A stretch of DNA of 64,000 nt from Kitagawia praeruptora (lineage: Eukaryota; Streptophyta; Magnoliopsida; Apiales; Apiaceae). Below the pieces are notes generated by a model. That model saw only the letters and a list, made by a program, of their open reading frames with translations. It was not told where the DNA came from and did not search any database. This document shows, piece after piece, positions 51,664 through 61,872 of the stretch (position 1 is its first letter; every line of letters starts with the position of its first letter). A program made the position numbers and the translations under genes. The stretch spans positions 126,220,001 to 126,284,000 of the forward strand of contig CM075346.1 of assembly GCA_037693485.1 (NCBI GenBank). Reading direction: 5' to 3'.

Positions 51664-52935
51664 TTGATTGGGAGAACGATGACTAAATCTCACAAGAAGA
51701 GGAACGGAGATCGGGAGACCCCGGGGTCGCATAAGAAGGACATAAACGACCTCCGGAGGAATAATCAACCAGAGAGCGAGGCGCGAATCGATGGGATCGA
51801 GGATGAATCTGAGAAGGAGCAAACCCCCCCTGTTGTCCAACAGACAGCCTTGCCTGGCGAAGTCATGTCGTTCTTGAAAGGTCTTGGTGATCAAATGATC
51901 GAGGTGAGGGCCTCGGTGGCCAATATGGAGAAGCGACATAATTCAAGAGGCTTCAAGAGGAATACAAGGACAGGGGATCGAACTCACCAAGCAGAAAGTA
52001 GCAAGGGTCCCACCAAGAAGTTAATTGGGGACTTCGATGATGTAGTGACAGATCGGACGAACCCTGATTGGGAGGAGGAAGTAGCTACGATTGATAAAGA
52101 GGGATCGAAAGCGAAGCCCGCCTCGTCAGAAGGACGGTCCGTTAGTGTCTTTGACCGTGTTGGAAAGAAACTCAGTGAGCACGATCTTCGTCTCAAGTTG
52201 GAAAAGCTCAAATCTAACAAAGATAGAGGTCCCAAAGATAAGAGTAAGGGTTCTCATCAACCCGTATCTCCTCGAAAAGATCGTGAGCGGTCATATCGTC
52301 GCAATGACAGACCCCCCTCTCCTCGCAGAGAGCGTGAGCGGTCCCATCATCGCGAGGACAGACCCCCTTTCAATCGAGAGCGTGAGCGATCCCAGCATCG
52401 CAATGAAGACCCTAAAAACAAGGATCGCAGGAATGACCAGGAAGAGTCTAGTGCCCCAAAAAAGACTCAATCTCATCATGCAAGCACTGGAGGAAAAAAG
52501 GATGATGACAAAGAGGCGAGAATTGGGGATTACAAGTTAGAAGATTTGAAAAAGGCATTGGATGCGATGAATAATGAGAAGGGGATTTTCAGCAATATGG
52601 GTTCCTCCTCGCCCTTCACTCATGAAATTCGCACTGCCCCATTGCCTGCAGTGTTTCGAGGTCATCACTCTGACATGACCTATAACGGGGAGACTGATCC
52701 AGCCGAGTTCGTTATTCGATTCAACAATGAGATGGACGTGTACCAAGTATCATTACTAGCGAGGTGTAGGCTGTTCGCAGCTTCGCTAAGGGGGAGTGCT
52801 CAACAATGGTTCTCAAAGCTAGGGTCCCTAGTTGTCATAGATTCTTGGGAACAGCTCGTGGATATCTTCATTAAACAGTTCCAATCTTCAATGCTATATG
52901 CACCTCCTGTGTCCACACTGGCAAATATAAAATAG
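51664..52935 (+). CDS. gypsy gag, N-terminal part
   Basis: A 423-aa ORF starting 27 bp after the LTR. Residues 1-290 are highly charged, rich in Arg/Ser/Lys/Glu with repeated RERERSHHRED-type units (about 205-250). The capsid-like retrotrans_gag region follows (about 330-423: TDPAEFVIRFNNEMDVY; LRGSAQQWFSKL; LVDIFIKQF). It ends at a TAG that interrupts gag; the same frame goes on (EGETLHDYFKRFN) to another TAG near 53062 and then into the next ORF. Confidence 0.9.
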   Translation: MIGRTMTKSHKKRNGDRETPGSHKKDINDLRRNNQPESEARIDGIEDESEKEQTPPVVQQTALPGEVMSFLKGLGDQMIEVRASVANMEKRHNSRGFKRNTRTGDRTHQAESSKGPTKKLIGDFDDVVTDRTNPDWEEEVATIDKEGSKAKPASSEGRSVSVFDRVGKKLSEHDLRLKLEKLKSNKDRGPKDKSKGSHQPVSPRKDRERSYRRNDRPPSPRRERERSHHREDRPPFNRERERSQHRNEDPKNKDRRNDQEESSAPKKTQSHHASTGGKKDDDKEARIGDYKLEDLKKALDAMNNEKGIFSNMGSSSPFTHEIRTAPLPAVFRGHHSDMTYNGETDPAEFVIRFNNEMDVYQVSLLARCRLFAASLRGSAQQWFSKLGSLVVIDSWEQLVDIFIKQFQSSMLYAPPVSTLANIK

Positions 52936-53103
52936 AAGGAAGGAGAGACTCTGCATGATTATTTCAAAAGGTTCAATGCTGAAGTACCTCGTGTTCGAGG
53001 TGCAAATGACGAGGCCGTGAAAAATTTCCTTATCGCAGGGGTAAGAGAAGGAACTAAATTCTAGGAGAAATTACAGGAGCAAACCCCTGTTACACTTTCG
53101 GAG

Positions 53104-54843
53104 TTGCATCGGGTCGCTGAGCCCTTTAAGCGTGTTGTGAAATCATTGGCAGATCTCAAGAAGAATGCCGAGAATGGTAGCAATGGAAGCAAAGGCAAAG
53201 GGGTAAAAAGAAAGGATTCTAGAAGCCCCAGGCGAAGACAGGATCGTAGCCCGAGCCCGAAAAGAAGGGATCGCGACTCCTCAAGGCGATCCCCACCTCG
53301 TGCTCGTCCGGCTAGAGATGAAGATAAATTTGTTCCCTTAGTGGCTTCAGTTGATCATATCTATGCTGTCAACGCTAATAAAGGAATGTTCACAAAACCT
53401 CGTGCTATGGGTCCACAAGGAACGTGGAACAATGCAAAGTATTGTGATTTTCATGAACAGAAGGGGCACGATACAGCGGACTGTTGGCAACTTAAAGAAC
53501 AAATTGATCGTTTGATTCGAGAAGGGAAGTTAACAGAGTGGGCGGTCCGCGAAGTAAAAAAGCATCAAGAGAACTCAGGAAAATCAGGAATAGGATATCA
53601 TGCTGTACCTCATGAGGGCCACAATGCAGAGCCTCACAAGGAGAGAGAAGAGCGAGGCAATAGCATCCATGTGATCATTGGTGGGCCACATATTGGAGGA
53701 GATAGCAACAAGGCAAGGGAAAGATATGCTCGCGAGGCAAGAGAGCGACCCCTCACCAATGTGCATCATTTGCAGGAACGGCCCCCAAAGCTTTTCAAAT
53801 GGGAGGATACAAATATAATGTTCACTGAAGAGGATGCGAAGTGGGTACATCATCCTCACTCTGATGCTCTAGTGGTTCGAGTTCGCATTGGTTCCCAGAA
53901 TATTTACAGAGTGTTGGTGGACAATGGAAGTGCTGTGAATGTCTTGATGTATGATGTTTACAAGAAAATAGGATACGTAGACAAGGATCTAATTCCTACA
54001 GTAGGCCACCTCTATGGATTCACTGGAGCATCTGTTAGTGTAAAAGGACTTATCAGGCTTCCCATCACCTTGGGGGACGAGCCCTGCATCACTACGCAGG
54101 TCGCTGATTTCATGGTCGTGGATCAACCATCTGCGTACAATGCTATTGTGGGGCGACCCATCTTGAAAGAAATGAGGGTGGTGACTTCTATCTATCACCT
54201 CTCGATGAAGTTCCCTACCCCGCAAGGTGTGGGATGTGTTAGAGGAATTCAACATGAGTCTCGAGAATGCTATAATCAGGCCCTTAAGTCAGCAGAAAAG
54301 GGAAGAAATTTTATGGAAAGCAACAACGATGAGAGGGCTCGCAAGTCGGCATCGCGACCCTCAGTTGATTGCAACATAATTTCTATCGAGGAGTTGCCTG
54401 ATGATTATTTTGACAGCTTGGGTATACAAGTAGAGCCAGTACCAGGTGCAATTATGATGGAGGCCTCGCAACCTGTGCTGGTTCTACAAGAAGGAATTGT
54501 TGAAGAAGCTAGCGATGAAGAGGAAAGTCCAGAGCAGGCCGTTGTGCGAGCCCGAAAGGGGAAATGGGTTCGCAAGGAAACATCAACATTGGTAGACCTG
54601 CCTAATGGTATCACAAGAGAAACAACAATTGTGAATGAGTATGGACATGTTGGAGCAACCCCTGACTCGGGGGCAGGAGTCATGAGGCAAGATGAAGCAG
54701 AATCTAGCCAGGCTCGAGATGTTGAAATTGACCTGGACCCTCGCATCCCTGAGCATGTGGAGCGAGCTAGGGCCGCAGAGGATACCATATCTGTTCTTGT
54801 TGATCCCAAGGATTCTACGAAGGTATTGAAGATCGGATCGTAG
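53104..54843 (+). CDS. gypsy gag C-terminus and protease
   Basis: A 579-aa ORF in the same frame as the upstream gag. It has an Arg/Ser-rich stretch (about 30-72), a zinc knuckle CDFHEQKGHDTADC (about 117-130) and an aspartic protease with VLVDNGSAVNVLM (about 278; DNGS in place of DTGA, usual in Tat-like elements) plus the later AYNAIVGRPIL. An acidic linker follows. It ends at a TAG, after which the same frame continues as the start of RT. Confidence 0.9.
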   Translation: MHRVAEPFKRVVKSLADLKKNAENGSNGSKGKGVKRKDSRSPRRRQDRSPSPKRRDRDSSRRSPPRARPARDEDKFVPLVASVDHIYAVNANKGMFTKPRAMGPQGTWNNAKYCDFHEQKGHDTADCWQLKEQIDRLIREGKLTEWAVREVKKHQENSGKSGIGYHAVPHEGHNAEPHKEREERGNSIHVIIGGPHIGGDSNKARERYAREARERPLTNVHHLQERPPKLFKWEDTNIMFTEEDAKWVHHPHSDALVVRVRIGSQNIYRVLVDNGSAVNVLMYDVYKKIGYVDKDLIPTVGHLYGFTGASVSVKGLIRLPITLGDEPCITTQVADFMVVDQPSAYNAIVGRPILKEMRVVTSIYHLSMKFPTPQGVGCVRGIQHESRECYNQALKSAEKGRNFMESNNDERARKSASRPSVDCNIISIEELPDDYFDSLGIQVEPVPGAIMMEASQPVLVLQEGIVEEASDEEESPEQAVVRARKGKWVRKETSTLVDLPNGITRETTIVNEYGHVGATPDSGAGVMRQDEAESSQARDVEIDLDPRIPEHVERARAAEDTISVLVDPKDSTKVLKIGS

Positions 54844-55188
54844 TTGAATCCCGATCTTAGGGAAAGGCTCGTGGAGTTTCTTAAAGCTAATTTGGATGTA
54901 TTTGCATGGTCTCATGAGGATATGGTAGGGATCGATCCCAATGTGATGTGTCACAGACTTAATCTTGATCCAGGCAAGAAGGGAGTGAGGCAGAAAAGAA
55001 GACCAATAAGTGGAGAGCGAGCCGAGGCTTTGAAAGAAGAAGTTGACAGGCTACTCAAGGTCGGGCTTGTTAGGGAATCATTTTACCCTGATTGGCTCGC
55101 AAACCCTGTCCTAGTTAAGAAGCCAAATGGCAAGTGGAGGACATGTGTGGATTTTACTGATCTGAATAAGCATTGCCCCAAGAATTGA
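54844..55188 (+). CDS. gypsy RT N-terminal segment
   Basis: A 114-aa segment in frame with gag-protease: LKANLDVFAWSHEDMVGID near the start, then the RT fingers (WLANPVLVKKPNGKWRTCVDFTDLNKHCPK). The frame is lost at about 55182: a few codons that normally follow DLNK-CPK are missing and the next ORF resumes at IDQLVDATAG, so there is a small deletion with frameshift. Confidence 0.88.
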   Translation: MNPDLRERLVEFLKANLDVFAWSHEDMVGIDPNVMCHRLNLDPGKKGVRQKRRPISGERAEALKEEVDRLLKVGLVRESFYPDWLANPVLVKKPNGKWRTCVDFTDLNKHCPKN

Positions 55189-55192
55189 TCAA

Positions 55193-55960
55193 TTGGTAGA
55201 TGCAACAGCGGGCCACGCACTCTTAAGTTTCATGGATGCCTATTCTGGGTACAACCAAATACCAATGTACGGGCCTGATCAGGAGCACACCTCGTTTATC
55301 ACAGACAGAGGTCTCTACTGCTATATTGGGATGCCCTTTGGTCTCCTCAATGCAGGTGCTACTTATCAGCGGCTCGTTAACATGATGTTTGAGAAGCAGA
55401 TTGGAAAGACAATGGAGGTCTATGTAGATGACATGCTTGTGAAGTCCAAGGAGGCTGGGGATCACATTACCCACCTCGCAGAAATGTTCGATATATTGAG
55501 GAAATTCCGAATGAAGCTCAACCCCCAGAAGTGTGTTTTCGGGGTCGAATCTGGAAAGTTTTTGGGTTTCATTGTTAACCACAGAGGCATTGAGGCTAAT
55601 CCAGCTAAAATAAAGGCATTGATGGAAATGAGGTCGCCAAGGAGTGTCAAGGAGGTACAAAGTCTAACTGGGAGGATTGCAGCATTGAATCGATTTGTTT
55701 CTAAATCATCAGACAAGTGCCATGAATTTTTTAAAGCGATCAAGAAGGTGGGAAGGAGTTTTGAATGGACCCCTGAGTGCGAGAAAGCTTTTCAGAGGAT
55801 AAAAAGCATCTGGGCTCGCCTCCATTACTCTCTAAGCCTAATGAAGGTGAAGTTCTTATTGATTACTTGGCAGTTTCAGAATATGCCATCAGTGCTGTCC
55901 TCGTTCGCGAGGAGGGAAATCTTCAGCTCCCCGTGTATTATGTCAGTAAAAGACTGTTAG
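55193..55960 (+). CDS. gypsy RT core
   Basis: A 255-aa ORF: SFMDAYSGYNQIPM, the GMPFGLLNAGATYQRLVN block, the catalytic YVDD (about residue 84), then the thumb and connection up to FEWTPECEKAFQRIK. The reading frame is correct only to about 55803; the last 50 residues are out of frame and the true continuation is the next ORF. A one-base deletion explains this. Confidence 0.9.
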   Translation: MVDATAGHALLSFMDAYSGYNQIPMYGPDQEHTSFITDRGLYCYIGMPFGLLNAGATYQRLVNMMFEKQIGKTMEVYVDDMLVKSKEAGDHITHLAEMFDILRKFRMKLNPQKCVFGVESGKFLGFIVNHRGIEANPAKIKALMEMRSPRSVKEVQSLTGRIAALNRFVSKSSDKCHEFFKAIKKVGRSFEWTPECEKAFQRIKSIWARLHYSLSLMKVKFLLITWQFQNMPSVLSSFARREIFSSPCIMSVKDC

Positions 55961-58017
55961 ATGCCGAGACTCGCTACACCAACATGGAGAAGCTCGCCTA
56001 TGCTGTGGTTTTGGCTTCGCGAAAGCTGAGGCCATATTTTCAGGCTCATAGTATTCAAGTTCGCACTGCGTACCCACTCAAGCAAGTAATGCATAAACCC
56101 GAGGCCTCGGGCAGACTTTTAAAGTGGACCATAGAGCTGAGTCAGTTTGACATTGAGTACAAGCCTCGAGGTGCAATAAAGGGGCAAGCTTTAGCAGATT
56201 TCATATTGGAATTTCCTTCCCAATCTGAGGAAGATGCCTGGGCTCTCGTAGCGATCCCAGAATTAGTTGACCCCAAACTCAAAGATGAAAATTCAGCCTC
56301 GTGGTGGGAATTATATGTTGATGGGGCATCTAACAAAGAAGGGGCCGGAGCTGGGATCGAGCTTGTTACACCTGAGGGTCGCAAGTTGAGTAGTGCTGTT
56401 CACTTCGCCTTCGAGGCTTCTAATAACGCAGCAGAATACGAGGCTCTCATAATTGGCCTCAAGCTCGCAATAGAAATGAAAGTAGAGAATCTAAATGCAT
56501 ATAACGATTCTATGTTGGTTACTGGTCATGTTGGATGTGGATGGCAAGCCAGGGGACCCCAGATTGAGTTATATTTAAGGTGTGTGCAAAGGCTTATGAA
56601 GTCATTCAAACAAGTAAAGGTGGAGTTTATCAGGAGGGCAAAAAATCAGGGAGCAGATGCCCTCGCAAAAATGGGTTCGCGACGCGAGGCTACTTTACTT
56701 GGGATTATCCCCTTGGAAATTCAAAGTAAACCTAGTGTACCAGAAGAATTTGTTATGGAAATGGCGAGCCAGGAGTCAACATGGATGGCCCCTATATGGG
56801 GGTATGTAAAGAATGGGATGCTACCTCAGGATAAAAAAGAAGCGAGGAGGGTCAAGTATCAGGCGGCTCGCTATGTTATTTACGACGAGGTCTTGTATCG
56901 AAGAGAGTTCAACACTCCACTCTTGAGGTGTGTAGATGGTGAAGAATGCAACTATATTTTGAGAGAGGTTCATGAAGGAATATGTGGCAATCACTCGGGG
57001 GGTAGTTCCCTAGCTCAGAAAATTTTACGACAAGGATATTTCTGGCCCACCTTGAAAAGGGATGCTTTTGAGTTCGCTAGGCGATGTGACAAGTGTCAAA
57101 GATATGCAAATTTCAGTAATGCCCCAGTTGCTCACCTAACCTCATTGATGAGCCCTTGGCCCTTCGCTATGTGGGGGATAGATCTTATTGGTGAACTACC
57201 TAAAGCTAAGGGAGGAGTAAAATATGCAGTTGTGGCTGTGGACTATTTCACTAAGTGGGCCGAGGCCGAGCCTCTTGCTACCATCACAGCTAAAAAATTG
57301 AAGGACTTCGTGTACAGAGCAATTGTTTGTCGCTATGGGATTCCATATCAGCTCATTTCAGACAATGGGAAGCAATTTGATAGCAAGGAGATGAAAGAAT
57401 TTTGTGAGAGTTTGGGAATCAAGAAAAGTTTCTCTGCTGTGAGTCACCCTCAGACAAATGGACAAACCGAGGCCATTAACAAGATCATCAAACATACCTT
57501 AAAAGCTAAGTTGGAGGAAAGTAAGGGTAATTGGCCCGAGGAGCTACCAAAGGTCTTGTGGTCATACAACACGACACCAAGGTCTACCACAGGCGAGACT
57601 CCATTTTCTTTGATATATGGGTGCGAGGCCATGGTGCCCGTGGAAGTAGGGTCAGGCTCGTTCAGAAGGGAACATTACGACCCCAAATCAAACGAGGTCA
57701 ATCATAGGCTCTACTTAGACATGATTCAAGAGTCAAGAGAAGAGGCTCAGTTAAGGCTCGCGGCTTATCAAATGCGAGCCGCAAGGTATTATAATGGAAA
57801 GGTTCGCGTGCCACATCTTCGCGTAGGGGACTTGGTGCTTAGGAGAGTGATGCCTAACACTAAGGTCTCGTCTCATGGGGTCTTTGGAGCCAATTGGAAA
57901 GGGCCCTATAAAGTTTATGGTGTCATCAATGAAGGGACTTATTATCTAACTGATATGGATGATAAGGTCATGCCACGAGCCTGGAATGCAGAACATTTGA
58001 GAAAATACTACCAGTAG
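55777..58017 (+). CDS. gypsy RNase H domains and integrase
   Basis: A 746-aa ORF; its first ~9 residues precede the frameshift. First RNase H: LIDYLAVSEYAISAVLVRE, then NMEKLAYAVVLASRKLRPYF (about 28-110). Second RNase H-like domain: WELYVDGASNKEGAGAGIEL, NNAAEYEALIIGLKLA, ending KNQGADALAK (about 177-300). Integrase: zinc site H-H-CDKC (about 395-440: HEGICGNHSGG, CDKCQRYA), catalytic core WGIDLIGELP, LISDNGKQFDS and the Glu after NGQTEA, then the C-terminal region LRVGDLVLRRV to the natural stop. No chromodomain. The second RNase H supports the Tat assignment. Confidence 0.93.
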   Translation: MRESFSEDKKHLGSPPLLSKPNEGEVLIDYLAVSEYAISAVLVREEGNLQLPVYYVSKRLLDAETRYTNMEKLAYAVVLASRKLRPYFQAHSIQVRTAYPLKQVMHKPEASGRLLKWTIELSQFDIEYKPRGAIKGQALADFILEFPSQSEEDAWALVAIPELVDPKLKDENSASWWELYVDGASNKEGAGAGIELVTPEGRKLSSAVHFAFEASNNAAEYEALIIGLKLAIEMKVENLNAYNDSMLVTGHVGCGWQARGPQIELYLRCVQRLMKSFKQVKVEFIRRAKNQGADALAKMGSRREATLLGIIPLEIQSKPSVPEEFVMEMASQESTWMAPIWGYVKNGMLPQDKKEARRVKYQAARYVIYDEVLYRREFNTPLLRCVDGEECNYILREVHEGICGNHSGGSSLAQKILRQGYFWPTLKRDAFEFARRCDKCQRYANFSNAPVAHLTSLMSPWPFAMWGIDLIGELPKAKGGVKYAVVAVDYFTKWAEAEPLATITAKKLKDFVYRAIVCRYGIPYQLISDNGKQFDSKEMKEFCESLGIKKSFSAVSHPQTNGQTEAINKIIKHTLKAKLEESKGNWPEELPKVLWSYNTTPRSTTGETPFSLIYGCEAMVPVEVGSGSFRREHYDPKSNEVNHRLYLDMIQESREEAQLRLAAYQMRAARYYNGKVRVPHLRVGDLVLRRVMPNTKVSSHGVFGANWKGPYKVYGVINEGTYYLTDMDDKVMPRAWNAEHLRKYYQ

Positions 58018-58680
58018 AAGCTTCGCTCCTGGTGGTCTCCATCTACTACTACTTAGCATGAATAAATTCATACAAAGTACTCGGGGGTAGTGATCATATA
58101 GACACCTCCTCGTTATGATGTAATGAAAGTTGGGCTTTATCCCTAGTATTTATATATATGAAGTTTGTTCTCCAAAAAAGTTGTGCAAATTTATTCTTTT
58201 GTCAGTATTAAAAATTTTCAGGACTAGACTAGCACAACGTATGCGAGGCCAAACACCCCTCAGGTCAACGAGGTCACGAGGGTGCACTTACTGCGACCTG
58301 AGGGAATGTCTTCAAAGTTTAGTTAAAAAGTATCTCCTCAAAGAAGTTCAAAGTTTAAAGAAAAAGAAGTCAAGGTGCGACCTCAATCTCCGGATCGTGT
58401 CTGCGACCTCGCAAGGAAGGCATCGCAAGTCTTGATTCCAAAGAGACAAGGTCCACCTTGAAGTTTAGCAAATTAAAAAGAAAAAGCTACAAATTCTACA
58501 AGGGAAGCTTCGCGGATGCGAGGCCAAGCTACTTGCTAATATTTCAGAAACATCAAGAAGGCAAGCTATCTATAAAGCAAAAGCAAATACAAGACATGAA
58601 GAAGATTATCAAAAAGAATATTACAACTTGCGAGACATTCAAGGGGTGTCCGCATCCCCAGTTTAAAGGATCAAAATAAA
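58018..58680. other. spacer between gypsy pol and the antisense gene
   Basis: No convincing ORF. Rich in GCGAGG/GCGACCT motifs (58240-58430). It would be the 3' untranslated region of both the sense pol transcript and the antisense transcript. Confidence 0.6.
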
Positions 58681-61162
58681 TCATGCGACAGGTTCTGAGG
58701 GTTTGTCTTCATTAGCAGCCTCGCTTGGTTTCTTCTGATTGGCAGCATCAGCTTTAGCAGCCTCGCTAGCTAGCCTGGCTGCCTCGTTCGCATCCTCTTC
58801 ATCAATCTCCTTGCGGAGGTCAGCTGCGTACTCAGCGTTACCAGGGCCGAGCTGCGACCAGTCGAAACTGGGAACCTTCCTGATGAAGCTCTTCATGAAA
58901 TCAGCTTGGGCGGCCACCTCGATGTCCTCCCGGTTGACCTGGGCAGCAGCAAGCTCCTCCTTCAGTTTCGTTAGCTCCTCCATGTGAATCTTCTTCAGCT
59001 CCTCCTCGTGTTGCTCCGCCTCGCTCAAACCCTTATGGAGGGCCGCTTTTTCATCATTGATTTTCTTGAGCTCGGACTGGAGGGTCGCTGTCTCAGTCTT
59101 CAGGATTCGTTTGTAATTTTCCGCCATAAGCTTCTTTTCTTCCTCAGCCTTGGCTTTCAGGGACTTGACCTCCTTTTCTAGCCTATCATTGGCGAAGACA
59201 ACTTGTTTTAGCTCTCGGAGATGTGAGGCTTGACGAATGAAGCCCTCAGCTAGGTATTTGGAAACTGCCTCAGAATTCTCTATTAACTCTGCACCCACCC
59301 ACTCAGTACACTCTTCTTCGGTAGCATGGGTATATCCGTGCTTAGCATATAGATGGTGTACTGGTGTTGTATCTGCAGGTTTTGTTACCTGAGGCAGCGA
59401 GCCAGTCTTGCGTTTTTTCGAAACGTGATCGGGGGTCGTTTGGGGAGGTTGAGGAGCGACCCGGGTAGTGGTTGATGGATGAGGAGGAGGAGTGAGCTCG
59501 CTTCTTTTCTTGGATGGAGTGGCTATGGGATTTTCAACAGGAGCCTCTTTGTTCTTTATGCAAAAGGGAGGCCTGCGACTACCTTTGCCTGACATGTCTA
59601 CAAAAAGGAGAAAGGAAAGCAGTCAGACGATTATTAAAAGTAAAAAAAAATGCGAAGACAGTAAAAGACAATTAATATGAAGAAATTATTGAACTACAGT
59701 ATAAAGCATTCTTACTCTCTTCCACTGCCACTTTAGAGGACGAGGCCTCCTCTCGCATTTTTCTCTTTAATGAGGCCTTCCTCGCTCTTGAAGGCCCCAC
59801 CTCAGAAGGAAGCACGATCCCCTCCTTTAAGAATCTGCATTCGATCAGGTTTTTTAAGGAAAGGAGGGTTCGTACATTCCTGTCTTCGCGAGGCATCTTC
59901 AACACATCATCAGCTCGTGTTTTTTCTTCGCCCTTAAGGATGGTTCGCACTTGGCCTACTGGAAGATAGTTGAATGAAGTCTTTATTCTGGGCACCTTGT
60001 GGACGTAAAGATAAGGCCCCTTCCATGAGCCCGCGTTACTCGGAGCGCTATGGTAAAGGTTTTTCTTATTAAATTATGGCCAGACCGAGAAGTAGACATA
60101 GCCGAAGTCAGATGGCCCGCATCTCTTCAATTGCAAAAAATAGCCCATGGTCCTTGCATCAAGAGGGGGATATCTCAACTTGTGATAGATGATGTAGAGG
60201 GCTATCATCGCCCTATATCCATTGGGATTGATTTGGATAGGAGAGAGGTGGTAGGTCTCGCACACATCTCTGATGAATGGATGGAGAGACGAAGAGACGC
60301 CGATTTTCATCATGGCGGATGACAACACCATGCGAGGCACCCTTCCTCCGTTTTCTGTATAATTGAAGCGGTAGCATCGCATTGAAGCCTTTGGCAGAAT
60401 GATTTTGCCTTCAGGTCTGTATGTGTCGACTGCCTTTTTCAAGGACTCAGCATTAAGAATTGTGGACAAGTCCCTGCATCCCAAGATGCGAGGTTGACCA
60501 GGCTTCACCTTCGAGCCCTCTTCAATGTCCTCGGGGCGAGGTCCCCCAACATAGATGGTGCCCTCTAGCTCCGGTTGAGGGGTCGGTATGTAAGGTTGTG
60601 GGGAAGCTTCAGGCACGTAGTTGTAATCTTCGAAATTAACAACCTTGGCCACTTCATCTAGACCGCCATCATCAGAGCTAGGTTCTTCGTAATCCGAATC
60701 ATCAGAGTTTGCCTCGTTGTCACCTCCACCCTCGATCTCGTAGTAAGCGTGGCCAAGGGAGTCTATTGATGAGGTGCTGGTCAATACTATGGGACTTATG
60801 TTGAGGAGATTCTTGTTGAGAGGAGAAAGGGGTTTGGGGAAGTTAGCAAAGAACTCCTGTCCTTTCTTTAACAGTTTGTCAACCTCGCCTTGAACTGAGG
60901 AGGGGGGAACGGTTATAGATGCTGGGTTTATCGAGCTCGAGGGGAAATCAATAGAATGGCTCTGCAAGGTGGAAGGTCGTCGTGTTCTCCATGTTGTTAG
61001 AGGGGTCTCTCGGGTAAATTCCTCCTGGGACCATTGAGGATCCATGTATAGTCTGAAGGAGTTGGTGCTTGCACTTGTGGCCTTAGCAATGTTCGCGGCC
61101 GCTTGTTCGCTAATGGAAATGTGAGGGAGAGGTGAAGGAGTCCTTGAGCTATCGCTAGACAT
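58681..61162 (-). CDS. antisense accessory gene of the gypsy element (two coding exons)
   Basis: Coding exon 1 is 59716-61162, the intron is 59598-59715 (118 bp; GTAAG...TTTTTGTAG) and exon 2 is 58681-59597. The frame is kept across the junction, giving about 787 aa. Exon 1 has a Ser/Pro-rich start, an acidic linker (about 130-200) and a block near 310-360 (LHPFIRDVCETYHLSPIQINPNGYRAMIALY) that resembles the plant putative gypsy-type transposon domain (Pfam Transposase_28), from memory. Exon 2 is a long coiled coil (about 100-250 of that exon) with an Ala/Glu-rich end. An in-frame TAA at 60074-60076 interrupts exon 1, and open sequence continues on both sides. Antisense genes before the 3' LTR are known in Tat elements such as Grande. 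Function unknown. Confidence 0.75.
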
Positions 61163-61488
61163 CTGAAAAGATGGTGGAATATTAGTGTGTGCACTTACAG
61201 AATATCAAAGAAGATAAAAGAAGAAGAAATGTTTAAAGAGAAGGCTCTAAGTGTTCTTACTTCGTACATGAAGAATAGGGGGTCGCGTAACTACTTTATT
61301 TTGAGATCATATGCCTACTTACTAAGGGGTTCGTGTTCTCAAACTAAGCAAGGCAGGGCTCGCAGCGTGAAATTAAGTGTGTGGGGTCGCAATTAATCAA
61401 GCTCGCATCGCATGCAATTATCAGTAAAAATTTACGGAATTATAAACTACACATGCATTCAAATGAAGAACAAGAGAGAGAAACTTAC
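61163..61488 (-). other. probable 5'-leader intron of the antisense gene
   Basis: On the minus strand a donor AAAAG|GTAAGT-like site (61488) and an acceptor ATCTTTTCAG immediately before the ATG (61162) bound 326 bp without coding sequence. Confidence 0.5.
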
Positions 61489-61639
61489 TTTTTGATGAAG
61501 AAGGGTTGAAGATTTTGAGAAAGATTGGCTTCGTTCTTGATTGATAGCGAGCTGAGTCTCTGTTTGATCCGGGAGCAAATTGGCAGCACTTCGGTATGTT
61601 GTTAATAAGGAAAGTGACAAATGATTTGAAATTTGAGGT

Positions 61640-61646
61640 TTATATA
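61640..61646 (-). promoter_or_regulatory. putative TATA box for the antisense gene
   Basis: TATATAA on the minus strand, about 150 bp upstream of the proposed leader-intron donor and within the internal region, not the LTR. It suggests an independent antisense promoter. Confidence 0.5.
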
Positions 61647-61857
61647 GTCGTGAGGAGAGAGACGAACACGCTACACGTGTCATCATCTCAGCAAGTGTGA
61701 CCAGATCTAGAGACGCGCCAGCTGTTAGCATTTATTCAAATTCATTGGGCCTACGATGAGAGCCCATAAAGGAGTAATTGATAATGGGCCTTGGCCTCGC
61801 ATTCAATTTTCTGGAGGACATTCTTTGAGTCCACATCGCATTTCCAATGGCAATATG

Positions 61858-61872
61858 GACTCGGGGGGTAGT
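61858..61872 (+). promoter_or_regulatory. polypurine tract of the gypsy element
   Basis: GACTCGGGGGGTAGT directly before the 3' LTR TG. Confidence 0.85.

Noticed and set aside
52091..52540. 149-aa ORF and other alternative-frame ORFs across gypsy gag-pol
   Set aside because: Shadows of the gag frame, which carries the recognisable capsid, knuckle and protease motifs.
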